Assembly: GCF_005503365.1 (NCBI RefSeq)
Contig: NZ_SCML01000003.1
Location: 62,001 to 126,000, forward strand
Direction: 5' to 3'
Source: Hydrogenophaga sp. 2FB
GTDB lineage: Bacteria; Pseudomonadota; Gammaproteobacteria; Burkholderiales; Burkholderiaceae_C
Length of the DNA: 64,000 nt
Below are positions 8,975 through 17,557 of this stretch, piece by piece; positions within the stretch are counted from its first letter, which is position 1, and each line of letters starts with the position of its first letter. The notes under the pieces were generated by a model. The model ran no database searches, was not told the origin of the DNA, and worked only from the letters and a program-made list of their open reading frames with translations. Made by a program: the position numbers and the translations under genes.

Positions 8975-9370
8975 ATGCGTCACGGACACGGACTTCGCAA
9001 ACTCAACCGCACCAGCGAGCACCGCCTCGCCATGCTGCGCAACATGATGAACTCGCTGCTTACGCACGAAGTCATCAAGACCACGGTGCCCAAGGCCAAA
9101 GAGCTGCGCCGCGTGGTCGAACCCATGATCACGCTGGCCAAGGAAGCCACCGTGGCCAACCGCCGCCTGGCGTTTGACCGACTGCGTGACCGCGATGTGG
9201 TCGTGAAGCTGTTCAACGAACTGGGTCCGCGTTTCAAGGCGCGTCCAGGTGGTTACACCCGCATTCTGAAGATGGGTTTCCGCGTGGGGGACAATGCACC
9301 CATGGCATTGGTCGAACTGGTGGACCGTGCAGAAGACGCGGCGCCAGCGGCTGACGCTGACAAAGCGTGA
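8975..9370 (+). CDS. rplQ: 50S ribosomal protein L17
   Basis: 131 residues starting [17 protein letters not shown], with the conserved [18 protein letters not shown] and [21 protein letters not shown]17 lines the peptide exit on the 50S subunit. It is the last protein gene of the alpha operon. AAGGATG lies upstream of the ATG. Its TGA stop is part of the extended -10 of the following tRNA promoter. Confidence 0.97.
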   Translation: MRHGHGLRKLNRTSEHRLAMLRNMMNSLLTHEVIKTTVPKAKELRRVVEPMITLAKEATVANRRLAFDRLRDRDVVVKLFNELGPRFKARPGGYTRILKMGFRVGDNAPMALVELVDRAEDAAPAADADKA

Positions 9371-9376
9371 TAGAAT
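9368..9376 (+). promoter_or_regulatory. Extended -10 promoter element before tRNA-fMet
   Basis: TGA TAGAAT forms an extended -10 (TGn then a hexamer one base from TATAAT), placing a transcription start near 9383, five bases before the tRNA. The TG belongs to the rplQ stop codon. No good -35 is present at 17-18 bases, which extended -10 promoters can do without. The tRNA could equally be released from the rplQ transcript. Confidence 0.45.
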
Positions 9377-9387
9377 ACAAGGCTTGA

Positions 9388-9464
<77 letters not shown>

Positions 9465-9491
9465 ACTAAATCAAGCACTTGCTTGTCATCG

Positions 9492-9517
9492 AAGCCCACG
9501 GAAACGTGGGCTTTTTT
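9492..9517 (+). terminator. Intrinsic terminator after tRNA-fMet
   Basis: GCCCACG (9494-9500), loop GAAA, CGTGGGC (9505-9511), then TTTTTT. The stem gains two more A-T pairs at its base. This is a textbook factor-independent terminator with a GNRA-type loop and closes the spc-alpha-tRNA block. Confidence 0.93.
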
Positions 9518-9602
9518 GTTTGTGGCGTCACGCGTTTTGTGTCTCGGGCAAAACGCCCCGAACCGATTCGATTCTGGTGTGGCCATCCTTCGTGGAAGGA
9601 GC

Positions 9603-10568
9603 CTACCGATTGACGACCGTGTCACCGTCCATGGTCAGTGCCTGGCCGCGCTCCAGATCGGACAACAAGGCCATGAGCCATTCCCGACTCTGCGCCGGGT
9701 CCGAGCGCAACTCGCCGGGCATGGCGTTCACGAAGTAGTGGGTTTGCCGCACCCACTGGTGCATGGCGTCGATGGACACGGTTTGCCATTCCAGCAGCTT
9801 GAACTTGATCAAGACCTTCAGCGCGTGCCGGCGGTGCTTCTCGGGATGGCCGACGAATTGGTCGAGGCGGGTGCGGGCGCGTGTGAGCGCGGCGTCCACA
9901 TCCTCGAACACCGTGCCATGCCCCGGGATGACGGTCTTCGGGTTCAGCTGTTCGATCAAGTTCAGGGTGTCGGCGACTTCGTCAAAGGCGGAGATGCCTT
10001 CGAGTTCGGGAAAGACGACGCCGAAGCCGTTTTCCCACAGGGCATCGGCCGAGATCAACAGACGGTGTTGGGGTTGAAACAGCACGATCGAATGCGGGTC
10101 GTGGCCCTTGGCCGCGTGAATCTCCCATTCCCACGAGCCCAGGCGCATGGACGTGCCAGGCACCAACAGGCCTTGGTGGGTAAAGCGCGGGCAGAGCTGG
10201 CCGGTGGCCTCAAAAGTGAGCTCGGCCAGGTCCCACTCGGCAACCGCTTGGGCGTGTCCCGGCGGAATCAGCGTGCGCAGCGCGGGGTAGGCTTGTTGCA
10301 GTGCGGCGTTGCCACCGCAATGGTCGCTGTGCAGGTGGGTGTTGAGGAGGAGGTCCAGTGGCGTTTGACCCAGCGATGCGCCAACCAATGCCACTGTCTG
10401 GCCCGCGTGGGTGCCGTAGCCCGAGTCGACCAATGCCGTTGGACCATCGCCTCGGATCAGGATGTTGTTGGCGGACAGCCAGCCGCGCTCCAGGCAGGTG
10501 ACACCCGCCTGCGCCAGGGCGGCGTGACCCACGCGCGGTTCCGGTGGCGGCGATGGCGTCGACGTCAT
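9603..10568 (-). CDS. Metallo-beta-lactamase-fold hydrolase
   Basis: 321 residues. The zinc-binding signature THLHSDHCGGN (HxHxDH) lies at about residues 75-85, with later metal ligands expected at HDPHS, SADALW and the GHGT segment (IPGHGTVF). The fold covers glyoxalase II, thioesterase-like and other hydrolases, so the substrate is not known. The start ATG overlaps the TGA of the upstream acyl-CoA synthetase gene by four bases (ATGA), so the two are translationally coupled. That pairing suggests an acyl-CoA or acyl-thioester related role (inference). Confidence 0.85.
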   Translation of the reverse strand: MTSTPSPPPEPRVGHAALAQAGVTCLERGWLSANNILIRGDGPTALVDSGYGTHAGQTVALVGASLGQTPLDLLLNTHLHSDHCGGNAALQQAYPALRTLIPPGHAQAVAEWDLAELTFEATGQLCPRFTHQGLLVPGTSMRLGSWEWEIHAAKGHDPHSIVLFQPQHRLLISADALWENGFGVVFPELEGISAFDEVADTLNLIEQLNPKTVIPGHGTVFEDVDAALTRARTRLDQFVGHPEKHRRHALKVLIKFKLLEWQTVSIDAMHQWVRQTHYFVNAMPGELRSDPAQSREWLMALLSDLERGQALTMDGDTVVNR

Positions 10569-12262
10569 GCGGTTGCCGAGCGCAACGAGCGGCGCAGGAT
10601 TTTGCCGACGTTGCTCTTGGGCAGTTCGTCGCGGAACTCGATGTGCCGGGGTTGCTTGTAGCCGGTCAGCTTGTCCTGGCAATAACGGGCCACGTCTTCC
10701 TCGCGCAGTGTCGGGTCGGCGCGCACGATGAACACCTTGACCGCCTCGCCCTGCTTCTCGTCCGCCACACCGATGGCGGCGCATTCGAGCACACCGGGGC
10801 ACATGGAAATGACGTTCTCCAGCTCGCTCGGGAACACGTTGAAACCGGACACCAGGATCATGTCTTTCTTGCGGTCGACGATGCGGGTGAAGCCTTGCGC
10901 GTCCATGATGCCCACGTCCCCGGTGCGCATGAAGCCGTCGGGCGTGAAGGCGTTGGCGGTTTCTTCGGGCTGGTTGTAATAACCGGTCATCACGTTGGGG
11001 CCCTTGATGCAGATCTCGCCCGTCTCGCCCAGCGCCAGGCTGCGGCCTTCCTCGTCCTTGATGGCAATGTCGATGCCGGGCAGCGGCAGCCCGATGGTGC
11101 CGCTGAACCGCGTGCTGGTCACGGGGTTGTTGGTGCCGATCGCGCAGGTTTCGCTCATGCCCCAACCTTCGATCATGGTGCAGCCGGTGGTGGCGCGCCA
11201 TTGCCGCGCCGTGCCTTCGGACGCGGCCATGCCGCCGGCTTGCGACATCACGAGGTTGGAAAAGTCGAGTTGGCGGAACTGCGGGTTCTGCAGCAGCGCA
11301 TTGAACAAGGTGTTGACCGCGGGCAGCAGGTGGAACGGGCGGCGCTTGAGCGTGGCCACCAGGTTCGGGATGTCGCGCGGGTTGGGCACCAGCGTCATGT
11401 AAGCGCCGTTGCGGATGGAGAGCAGGCTCAGGGTGAGCGCGAAGATATGGTACAGCGGCAAGGCGGCGACGCCATTGACCTTGCTCGGGTCTCCCACGCG
11501 GTCCAGCGCGGGCTTGAACCAGGCCTCGGCCTGCAGGATGGCGGCGATGATGTTGCGGTGCGTCAGCACCGCGCCCTTCGACAAGCCGGTGGTGCCGCCG
11601 GTGTACTGCAGGAAGGCGACGGAATCCAGGGTGTCGTGGTTCGGTTTGAGGCTCAGGTTGCTGCCCGCCGCGATCGCGTGGCGGAAATCGACGATGGTGC
11701 GCGCGCCCAGCGGGCCGGTTCGGGGGAGTTTGTAGGCCGGCACCATCTTGGCCAGGTGGCGCACGGCAAACGTGAGCCAGCGGCCGTACCAGAACCCGAG
11801 TTGATCGCCCAGGCTGGCGACCACCACGTGTTCCACCGAGGTCCGGTCGATCACTTCTTCGAGCGTGTGGGCGAAGTTTTCGAGGATGACGATGGCCTGC
11901 GCGCCGGAGTCCGTGAGCTGGTGTTCCAGCTCACGGGCGGTGTACAGCGGGTTGACGTTGACCACGGCGTAGCCCGCGCGCACGATGGCCGCCATGGTGA
12001 TCAGGAACTGCGGCACGTTGGGCAGCATGATGGCCACGCGTGCGCCAGGCACCATTCCACGCCCCTGCAGCCAGGCGCCCATGGCGGCGCTCAATTCGTC
12101 GAGCTCGCCGTAGCGCATCCAGCGCTCCATGCAGACGCACGCGGGTGCGCGGGCGTTGCGCTTGAAGGATTCTTCCAGCAGGGCGGACAAGGAGCGGTAT
12201 TGCTCGGGCGCCACGTCGTGCGGCACACCTTCGGGGTATTGGGAGAACCAGGGTCGGGTCAT
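10565..12262 (-). CDS. fadD: Long-chain fatty acid-CoA ligase (AMP-forming)
   Basis: 565 residues of the ANL adenylate-forming superfamily. The P-loop-like motif YTGGTTGLSKGAVLTHRN is at about residue 215, the GWGMSET motif follows, and the hinge/lysine region VDRKKDMILVSGFNVFP and the late lysine in SNVGKILRR are present. It activates fatty acids with ATP and CoA. Start at 12262 (MTRPWFSQYPEGVPHDV) is chosen because this is the usual FadD N-terminus; a longer frame to 12325 is unlikely. It lies downstream of a FFLEELY-motif gene on the same strand. Confidence 0.9.
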   Translation of the reverse strand: MTRPWFSQYPEGVPHDVAPEQYRSLSALLEESFKRNARAPACVCMERWMRYGELDELSAAMGAWLQGRGMVPGARVAIMLPNVPQFLITMAAIVRAGYAVVNVNPLYTARELEHQLTDSGAQAIVILENFAHTLEEVIDRTSVEHVVVASLGDQLGFWYGRWLTFAVRHLAKMVPAYKLPRTGPLGARTIVDFRHAIAAGSNLSLKPNHDTLDSVAFLQYTGGTTGLSKGAVLTHRNIIAAILQAEAWFKPALDRVGDPSKVNGVAALPLYHIFALTLSLLSIRNGAYMTLVPNPRDIPNLVATLKRRPFHLLPAVNTLFNALLQNPQFRQLDFSNLVMSQAGGMAASEGTARQWRATTGCTMIEGWGMSETCAIGTNNPVTSTRFSGTIGLPLPGIDIAIKDEEGRSLALGETGEICIKGPNVMTGYYNQPEETANAFTPDGFMRTGDVGIMDAQGFTRIVDRKKDMILVSGFNVFPSELENVISMCPGVLECAAIGVADEKQGEAVKVFIVRADPTLREEDVARYCQDKLTGYKQPRHIEFRDELPKSNVGKILRRSLRSATA

Positions 12263-12363
12263 GGGTTGCGGTCGCGTGAAGGATCGGATGCGGCCATTCT
12301 GACAAGGGAGCCTCGCGAGGGACATCGGGCCCGCCCCTAGGCGCTGTCACGCAAAGCACACGG

Positions 12364-13110
12364 TCATGCGGGCGAGGGCGCGCGGGCGAGTTCGGCCGCC
12401 AGCGCGGCGCTGCCGTCCGCCTCGCCCGCGTCGAACAGGGTGGTGATCCACTGCGATTCGCGCGCGCTGACGGTGTCGAGAAACACCCGGGCGTCGCCCA
12501 ACGAGGCGAAGGCGTCGAAGCCACTCTCCAGGAACTGTTGCAAGGCCTCCAGCCCGGCGGCGCGGGCGGGGTTGCGCATCATGCGCAGCGCCAGGCGCAA
12601 GGGCTTCATGCGCGTGAGGCGCTGCAGCTCCAGCCCCATGTGCTGCACCACGGCCAGTTGGCGCGCACGGGCTTCGCGGTTGCCCGTCAGTTGCCAGCTG
12701 CGGATGTAGCGCAGGGCGGGAGGCAGTGTGTCGTCCTGCGCCAGCCAGTAGGTGGCCATTTCATGGTCGAGCACCTCGGTCAGCGCATGGGTCTCGGCCA
12801 GGTCGACCGCGAGCTGCGCCACCGCCTCCGGAAACAGGCGCTCCAGTGCCCCCGCAATGCGGGCGAACTGCGCGTCGCGCTGCGCGAAATCGTGCACGCC
12901 GTACAACTCCTCCAGAAAGAAGCGGGTGGCGGGTGCGTAGACCGGGTGTTGCAGGAAGTCTGTGTAGGTGGCGCGAAAACGCCGGGCCTGCAGTTGTTTG
13001 ACGTCGCGCACCGCGCGGTCCAGCCCCGCGCTGCGGGCCTGCTGGCGCAGGTCGCTGACGCGCTCCAGGTGGGTGCGGATCTGATCGGCGGCGCTGGGCT
13101 TGGTGGTCAT
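12364..13110 (-). CDS. FFLEELY-motif protein of unknown function
   Basis: 248 residues, mainly helical by composition, with the segment PVYAPATRFFLEELYGVHDF at about residues 55-74 that names this family in betaproteobacteria. No catalytic motif, signal peptide or membrane segment is seen. Function is unknown. It sits upstream of the acyl-CoA synthetase and metallo-hydrolase genes on the same strand, with a gap of about 100 bases, so shared transcription is possible. Divergent to the lipase-like gene. Confidence 0.8.
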   Translation of the reverse strand: MTTKPSAADQIRTHLERVSDLRQQARSAGLDRAVRDVKQLQARRFRATYTDFLQHPVYAPATRFFLEELYGVHDFAQRDAQFARIAGALERLFPEAVAQLAVDLAETHALTEVLDHEMATYWLAQDDTLPPALRYIRSWQLTGNREARARQLAVVQHMGLELQRLTRMKPLRLALRMMRNPARAAGLEALQQFLESGFDAFASLGDARVFLDTVSARESQWITTLFDAGEADGSAALAAELARAPSPA

Positions 13111-13178
13111 GAAACGGCCTTGAGGGGACGACGTGTCAGTCTATTCCGGAGTTCGCAGACCGTGAGATAGTGCGTCGC

Positions 13179-14165
13179 ATGTCCAAGCTCGATGCCCGAG
13201 AAACCCCATCCCCGCGCCGTTCCTCCAGCCTGGCGAGTTTGCAGCAGGTCCTGCTGCTGGTCGCGCTGGTCTTTGCCATGAGCTGGTTGCTGTACTGGTG
13301 GCCGCGCTCGCCCACGGTGGGCGTTGTGGGTGCGGCGTTGCCGTTGGGCGGGTACACGCTGGTGCTCGCGCTGGAAGGCGTGATGTCGGCGTGGGTGAAC
13401 CGCGGCGACGACGCGCCGCCTTTGTCCTGGGCCGGCGTGGTCCGCGCGTGGTGGCAGGAGGTGTGCGTGGCGCCGAAGGTGTTTGCCTGGCGCCAGCCGT
13501 TTCGCTGGGCCCGCCTGCCGGACGACGCCGAGCCTGCGCCGGGCGGTGCACCGCACGCGGTGGTGTTCGTGCATGGCTTCGTCTGCAACCGCGGCTTCTG
13601 GTTGCCGTGGATGCAGCGGCTGCGCGCACAAGGCATTCCGTACACCTCGGTCAATCTCGAACCCGTGTTTGGCGACATCGACGACTACATGCCGCTCATG
13701 AGCGATGCGGTGCGCCGCGCCCACGCGCTCACGGGACAGCCGCCGCTGCTGGTCTGCCACAGCATGGGTGGCCTGGTGGCGCGCGCCTGGGCGGCCATGG
13801 AGCCCGAGGTGCCGGTGCTCGGCATGGTGACCATTGGCAGCCCGCACCGAGGCACCTGGCTGGGGCGCTTCAGCCACGTGGCCAATGGGCGGCAGATGCG
13901 GCTGGGCGGCGACTGGCTGGGGGCGCTGTTCGCGCGCGAGGCGCAGATCAAGCCCGCGCAGACCTACGAGCACGTCGTGTGCTGGTATTCGAACGGCGAC
14001 AGCATCGTGTTTCCCGCGTCCACCGCCACCTTGCCCGGTGCCGACAACCGCCACGTGCCGGGCATGCCGCACGTGGCGCTGGCGTTTCACCCGAGGGTGA
14101 TGGACGAGTCGCTGGCGATCCTGGCGTCGGCCGGCAACTCACCGAGCGAACGCACGGCCGCGTAG
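13179..14165 (+). CDS. Membrane-anchored alpha/beta-hydrolase (lipase-like)
   Basis: About 328 residues. Two hydrophobic N-terminal segments (about residues 20-42 and 47-70) anchor it to the membrane. The hydrolase domain begins with VVFVHGFVCNRGFW (oxyanion region), and the nucleophile elbow CHSMGGLVAR places serine in the GxSxG-like motif with Cys replacing the first Gly. A C-terminal His is likely in GMPHVAL. Substrate is unknown; triacylglycerol lipase or esterase is the usual annotation. A GTG nine bases upstream is an alternative start. Its last 79 bases overlap the convergent phhA gene. Confidence 0.82.
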   Translation: MSKLDARETPSPRRSSSLASLQQVLLLVALVFAMSWLLYWWPRSPTVGVVGAALPLGGYTLVLALEGVMSAWVNRGDDAPPLSWAGVVRAWWQEVCVAPKVFAWRQPFRWARLPDDAEPAPGGAPHAVVFVHGFVCNRGFWLPWMQRLRAQGIPYTSVNLEPVFGDIDDYMPLMSDAVRRAHALTGQPPLLVCHSMGGLVARAWAAMEPEVPVLGMVTIGSPHRGTWLGRFSHVANGRQMRLGGDWLGALFAREAQIKPAQTYEHVVCWYSNGDSIVFPASTATLPGADNRHVPGMPHVALAFHPRVMDESLAILASAGNSPSERTAA

Positions 14166-14941
14166 AGCGGCGCGAAGTCGGGTGCGGTCATCTCGAACAG
14201 CTGTTCGAAGCTGTCGATCACGAAGTACGTGGCCTGGTAATCGTCGATCTTGTAGCGCGTGCGCATGCAGCGCAGCAGGTCGAGCGCGATGCGTTGTGGC
14301 TGCGGGCTGGTGACGCTGTATTGCAGCTCACCCGATGAACTCAGGATGCCCGCGCCGTACGCGCGCAGTCCGTCGGCCTGGCGGATCAGGCCGAACTCGA
14401 TCGTGTACCAGTACAGCCGCGAAAGCAGCTCGCCCGCGCCCAGCTCGTGCGCCTTCAGACCGCCTTCCCCATAGCGTTGCACGTAGTCGGCGAACACCGG
14501 GTTGAACAGCAGAGGCACATGGCCGAAGAGGTCGTGGAACACATCGGGTTCGACGATGTAATCGAACTCGGCGGGCGTGCGCAGCCAGTCCGTCACCGGG
14601 AAGCGGCGGTTGGCCAGCAACTCGAAGAACGGCCGCTCGGGAATCAGGCCCGGCACCGCCACGATCTCCCAGCCGCTGGCCGGTTTCAACCGCTCGTTGA
14701 TTTCCTCGAAGCGCGGAATGCGGTCCTTCACGCCGAGCGAGGGCAGGGCCTCGATGAAGGCATCGCAGGCCAGTCCCGGCAGCAGGGCGGACTGGCGTTC
14801 GTAGAGACGCCGGTACGTGTCGTGGTCGGCGTCTGTGTACGACGCCCAGTTCTGCGCGCAGGTGTAGTCGGCCCGTGCGCGGCTGTAGTCGCCGCGTGGC
14901 GGGCGTTCGCTCGCGCCATAGACCACTGGTTCGACGGCCAT
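14087..14941 (-). CDS. phhA: Phenylalanine 4-monooxygenase
   Basis: 284 residues of the pterin-dependent aromatic amino acid hydroxylase family. Iron ligands are visible in PDVFHDLFGHVPLL (two His) and in YWYTIEFGL (Glu). The enzyme converts phenylalanine to tyrosine with tetrahydrobiopterin and O2. It follows hppD by 12 bases on the same strand, giving a phenylalanine-tyrosine-homogentisate route. The C-terminal 26 codons overlap the end of the convergent lipase-like gene. Confidence 0.95.
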   Translation of the reverse strand: MAVEPVVYGASERPPRGDYSRARADYTCAQNWASYTDADHDTYRRLYERQSALLPGLACDAFIEALPSLGVKDRIPRFEEINERLKPASGWEIVAVPGLIPERPFFELLANRRFPVTDWLRTPAEFDYIVEPDVFHDLFGHVPLLFNPVFADYVQRYGEGGLKAHELGAGELLSRLYWYTIEFGLIRQADGLRAYGAGILSSSGELQYSVTSPQPQRIALDLLRCMRTRYKIDDYQATYFVIDSFEQLFEMTAPDFAPLYAAVRSLGELPADARIASDSSITLG

Positions 14942-14953
14942 GGTGTTTCCTTG

Positions 14954-16075
14954 TCAGGACTTCAGCACACCCCGGCGCATCTGGTCGAGTTCCATCGTCT
15001 CGAACAGCGCCTTGAAGTTGCCTTCGCCAAAGCCCTGGTTGCCCTTGCGCTGGATGAACTCGAAGAAGATCGGGCCGAGCTGGTTCTCGCTGAAGATCTG
15101 CAGCAGCAACTCGCCGGGCACGCCGTCCACCAGGATGTTGCGCTGCTTCAGCGCTTCCACGTCTTCACCGTGGTTCGGAATGCGCTTGGGCAGCAGCTCG
15201 TAGTAGGTCTCGCTGGTGTTGAGCAGCTTCACGCCGCTGAGTTCGAGCGCGTCCACCGTATCGTAGAGGTTGGTCGAGCCCATCGCGATGTGCTGGATGC
15301 CCTCGCCGTGGTAGCGGTCCAGGTACTCCTGGATCTGCCCCGCTTTTTCGTTGCCCTCTTCGTTGATCGGGATGCGGATCTTGCCGCAGGGGCTGGTCAT
15401 GGCCTTGCTCTTCACGCCGGTGGCCTGGCCTTCGATGTCGAAGTAGCGCACCTCGCGGAAGTTGAACAGCCGCTCGTAGAAGCCCGCCCACTCTTCCATG
15501 CGGCCCCGGTGCACGTTGTGCGTAAGGTGGTCGATGTAGGTCAGGCCATGGCCCACCGGGTTGAGTTCGGCGCCGGGCAGGGGCTCGAAGTCCACGTCAA
15601 AGAAGCCGATGTTGCCGATGTCGCCCGTCTTCGCGCCGTTCTTGCCGCGCCACTTGTCGATGAAATAGATGATCGAGTCGCCAATGCCCTTGATGGCCGG
15701 GATGTTCAGCTCACCCGGTCCGGCCGACTGCGCGTAGCCCCAGGCGCCCAGCGAGATCGCGCGCTCGTAGGCCGCCTTGGCGTCGCGCACACGGAAGGCG
15801 ATCGCGCACACGCTCGGGCCGTGCAGGCGCGCGAAGCGCTGCGCGAAGCTGTCGGGCTCGGCGTTGATGATGAAGTTGATCTCGCCCTGGCGGTACAGCG
15901 TGACGGCCTTGTGGCGGTGCTTCGCGATCGGCTTGAAACCCATGCGCTCGAACAGCGCGCCCATGGCCACCGGGTCGGGTGCGGCGTATTCGATGAACTC
16001 GAAGCCGTCGGTGCCCATGGGGTTGTCCCACGCGGTGGCGGCGGTCTGGGCGGCGGTGGGCAGGGGGCTGTTCAT
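14954..16075 (-). CDS. hppD: 4-hydroxyphenylpyruvate dioxygenase
   Basis: 373 residues with two vicinal-oxygen-chelate domains. The C-terminal half carries YIDHLTHNVHRG (iron His), GEGIQHIAMGS (second His) and the closing LGPIFFEFIQRKGNQGFGEGNF with the iron-binding Glu. It converts 4-hydroxyphenylpyruvate to homogentisate. Transcribed with phhA and divergent from an Lrp-type regulator. Homogentisate dioxygenase is not in this window. The intergenic region carries an inverted repeat (GTGACA at 16090-16095 and TGTCAC at 16125-16130). Confidence 0.96.
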   Translation of the reverse strand: MNSPLPTAAQTAATAWDNPMGTDGFEFIEYAAPDPVAMGALFERMGFKPIAKHRHKAVTLYRQGEINFIINAEPDSFAQRFARLHGPSVCAIAFRVRDAKAAYERAISLGAWGYAQSAGPGELNIPAIKGIGDSIIYFIDKWRGKNGAKTGDIGNIGFFDVDFEPLPGAELNPVGHGLTYIDHLTHNVHRGRMEEWAGFYERLFNFREVRYFDIEGQATGVKSKAMTSPCGKIRIPINEEGNEKAGQIQEYLDRYHGEGIQHIAMGSTNLYDTVDALELSGVKLLNTSETYYELLPKRIPNHGEDVEALKQRNILVDGVPGELLLQIFSENQLGPIFFEFIQRKGNQGFGEGNFKALFETMELDQMRRGVLKS

Positions 16076-16165
16076 GGTGGTCTCCGTGTGTGACAGGCTG
16101 ATGCGCCACTGTATCGGCGCAGCGTGTCACGATTCCGGCGTATTGGGGCGGGTCGTTCGCTCCGG

Positions 16166-16182
16166 TTGCAGGATTCCTGCAA
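16166..16182. promoter_or_regulatory. 17-bp perfect palindrome before the Lrp-type gene (probable operator)
   Basis: TTGCAGGA (16166-16173), a central T, then TCCTGCAA (16175-16182), ending one base before the regulator's ATG. Perfect symmetry and position suggest the binding site of the adjacent Lrp/AsnC regulator, which would give autoregulation and control of the divergent hppD-phhA pair. Binding is inferred, not shown. Confidence 0.55.
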
Positions 16183-16183
16183 A

Positions 16184-16666
16184 ATGACGCCCATGGAAGC
16201 ACTGGACAAGCTCGATCGGCACATTTTGCGCAGCCTGCAGGCCGATGGCCGCGCCACCTACGACCAGCTCGCCGAGGCGGTCGGTCTCTCGCCCAGCGCG
16301 GTGCTGCGCCGCGTGCGCCGCCTGGAAGAAGCCCACGTGATCGACCGCTACGTGGCGTTGGTGCGGCCGGAAGCGGTGGGGCTCGGCCTTACCGCCCATG
16401 TCAGCGTGCGGCTGGAGAAGCACAGCGACAGCGCCAAGCGCAACCCGATGGACACGTTTCGCGCCAGCGTGCTCGCCTGGCCCGAGGTGGTGGAATGTGC
16501 CGCGCTCACGGGCGACATGGACTTCCACCTGCGCCTGGTGGTGGCCGACATGGCCGCCTACTCGCGCTTCATCATGGACACCTTGCTCAAACACCCCAGC
16601 GTGCAGGACTGCAAGACCAGCTTCGTGATGGACAGGGTGAAAAGCACCACCGCGCTGCCGCTGTGA
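16184..16666 (+). CDS. Lrp/AsnC-family transcriptional regulator
   Basis: 160 residues. The N-terminal winged helix (LDKLDRHILRSLQADGRATY, then LAEAVGLSPSAVLRRVRRLEE) is followed by the RAM effector domain (ECAALTGDMDFHLRLVV). Lrp-type proteins form octamers and respond to amino acids. Divergent placement next to hppD-phhA suggests local control of phenylalanine/tyrosine catabolism. The start is 16184 or 16193; the palindrome at 16166-16182 lies over the place of the ribosome binding site and favours either equally. A longer frame to 16124 is unlikely. Confidence 0.88.
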   Translation: MTPMEALDKLDRHILRSLQADGRATYDQLAEAVGLSPSAVLRRVRRLEEAHVIDRYVALVRPEAVGLGLTAHVSVRLEKHSDSAKRNPMDTFRASVLAWPEVVECAALTGDMDFHLRLVVADMAAYSRFIMDTLLKHPSVQDCKTSFVMDRVKSTTALPL

Positions 16667-16747
16667 GGCGGTTCCGTCCGTCGGGTTCCCGCTCGTTTAG
16701 GGGCGGTAGTCCTTGTCGATATAGGGTTGACCCGTACATTCGTCCCC

Positions 16748-17476
16748 ATGGTTGATTTCACCCACTCGATCAAGTCGACGCCGCCGCCGGCCCAGGCCGA
16801 GCAGGGCGGCGGGTCGTCCGCGGGCGACAGGAAGCCGAACACGTCGACTTCGGTGGTGGTGCCCATCCGCTCCATCGGCCCGGGCCAGATCGACCGCATC
16901 GAAGCCCATCTGCTGGCGCTCGACGAGCACGACCGCTACCTGCGCTTTGGCTACGCCGCCAACGACGAGCAGATTCACCGCTACGTGGCCCAGCTCAACT
17001 TCGAGCGCGACGAGCTCTTCGGCATCTTCAACCGCCGGCTCGAGCTCATTGCCCTGGCCCACGTCGCGTTCTCGGTCGACCCGCAATACAACAGCTGCGC
17101 CGAGTTCGGCGTGTCGGTGGCCAAGAGCGCGCGTGGGCGTGGCTACGGCAGCCGCCTGTTCGAGCGCGCCGTCATGCATGCGCGCAACGAGGGCGTGACC
17201 ATGCTGTTCATCCATGCCCTGTCCGAGAACACCGCCATGCTCAAGATCGCGCGCCGCGCCGGCGCGGTGATCGAGCGCGACGGCTCCGAGTCCGAGGCGC
17301 ACCTGCGCCTGCCCCCGGCGGATTTCGATTCGCGCGTGACCGAACTGCTCAACCAGCAAGTCGCCATCACCGACTACCACTTCAAGTCCCAGGCCAAGCA
17401 GTTCTGGGGCATCCTCGCCGTGCTGCAGGAGATCCGCCAGGGCGTGCGCGACGCGCGCGACCGCGTTCGGGGCTGA
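16748..17476 (+). CDS. GNAT-family N-acetyltransferase
   Basis: 242 residues. After a low-complexity N-terminal stretch, the GNAT fold includes the acetyl-CoA loop SARGRGYGSRLFERAV (about residues 125-140) and the downstream IHALSENTAMLKIARRAGA helix. The substrate is unknown. A TTG at 16727 would add seven residues. It stands between the Lrp regulator and corC without evident operon partners. The C-terminal extension (about 60 residues after the GNAT core) is not assigned. Confidence 0.82.
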   Translation: MVDFTHSIKSTPPPAQAEQGGGSSAGDRKPNTSTSVVVPIRSIGPGQIDRIEAHLLALDEHDRYLRFGYAANDEQIHRYVAQLNFERDELFGIFNRRLELIALAHVAFSVDPQYNSCAEFGVSVAKSARGRGYGSRLFERAVMHARNEGVTMLFIHALSENTAMLKIARRAGAVIERDGSESEAHLRLPPADFDSRVTELLNQQVAITDYHFKSQAKQFWGILAVLQEIRQGVRDARDRVRG

Positions 17477-17557
17477 GTTCGCGCAGGGCGGCGGCTTTGC
17501 GCGCTGCCACCTGCATGGGGTATCCTTTCGCCCTGTTACAACCTCCCCTTTCCTTCA

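Noticed and set aside
10544..12340. Long + strand open frame opposite the acyl-CoA synthetase gene
   Set aside because: The composition is Arg/His/Gly/Ala-rich with no domain, and the opposite strand encodes a clear AMP-forming ligase. It is a high-GC shadow.
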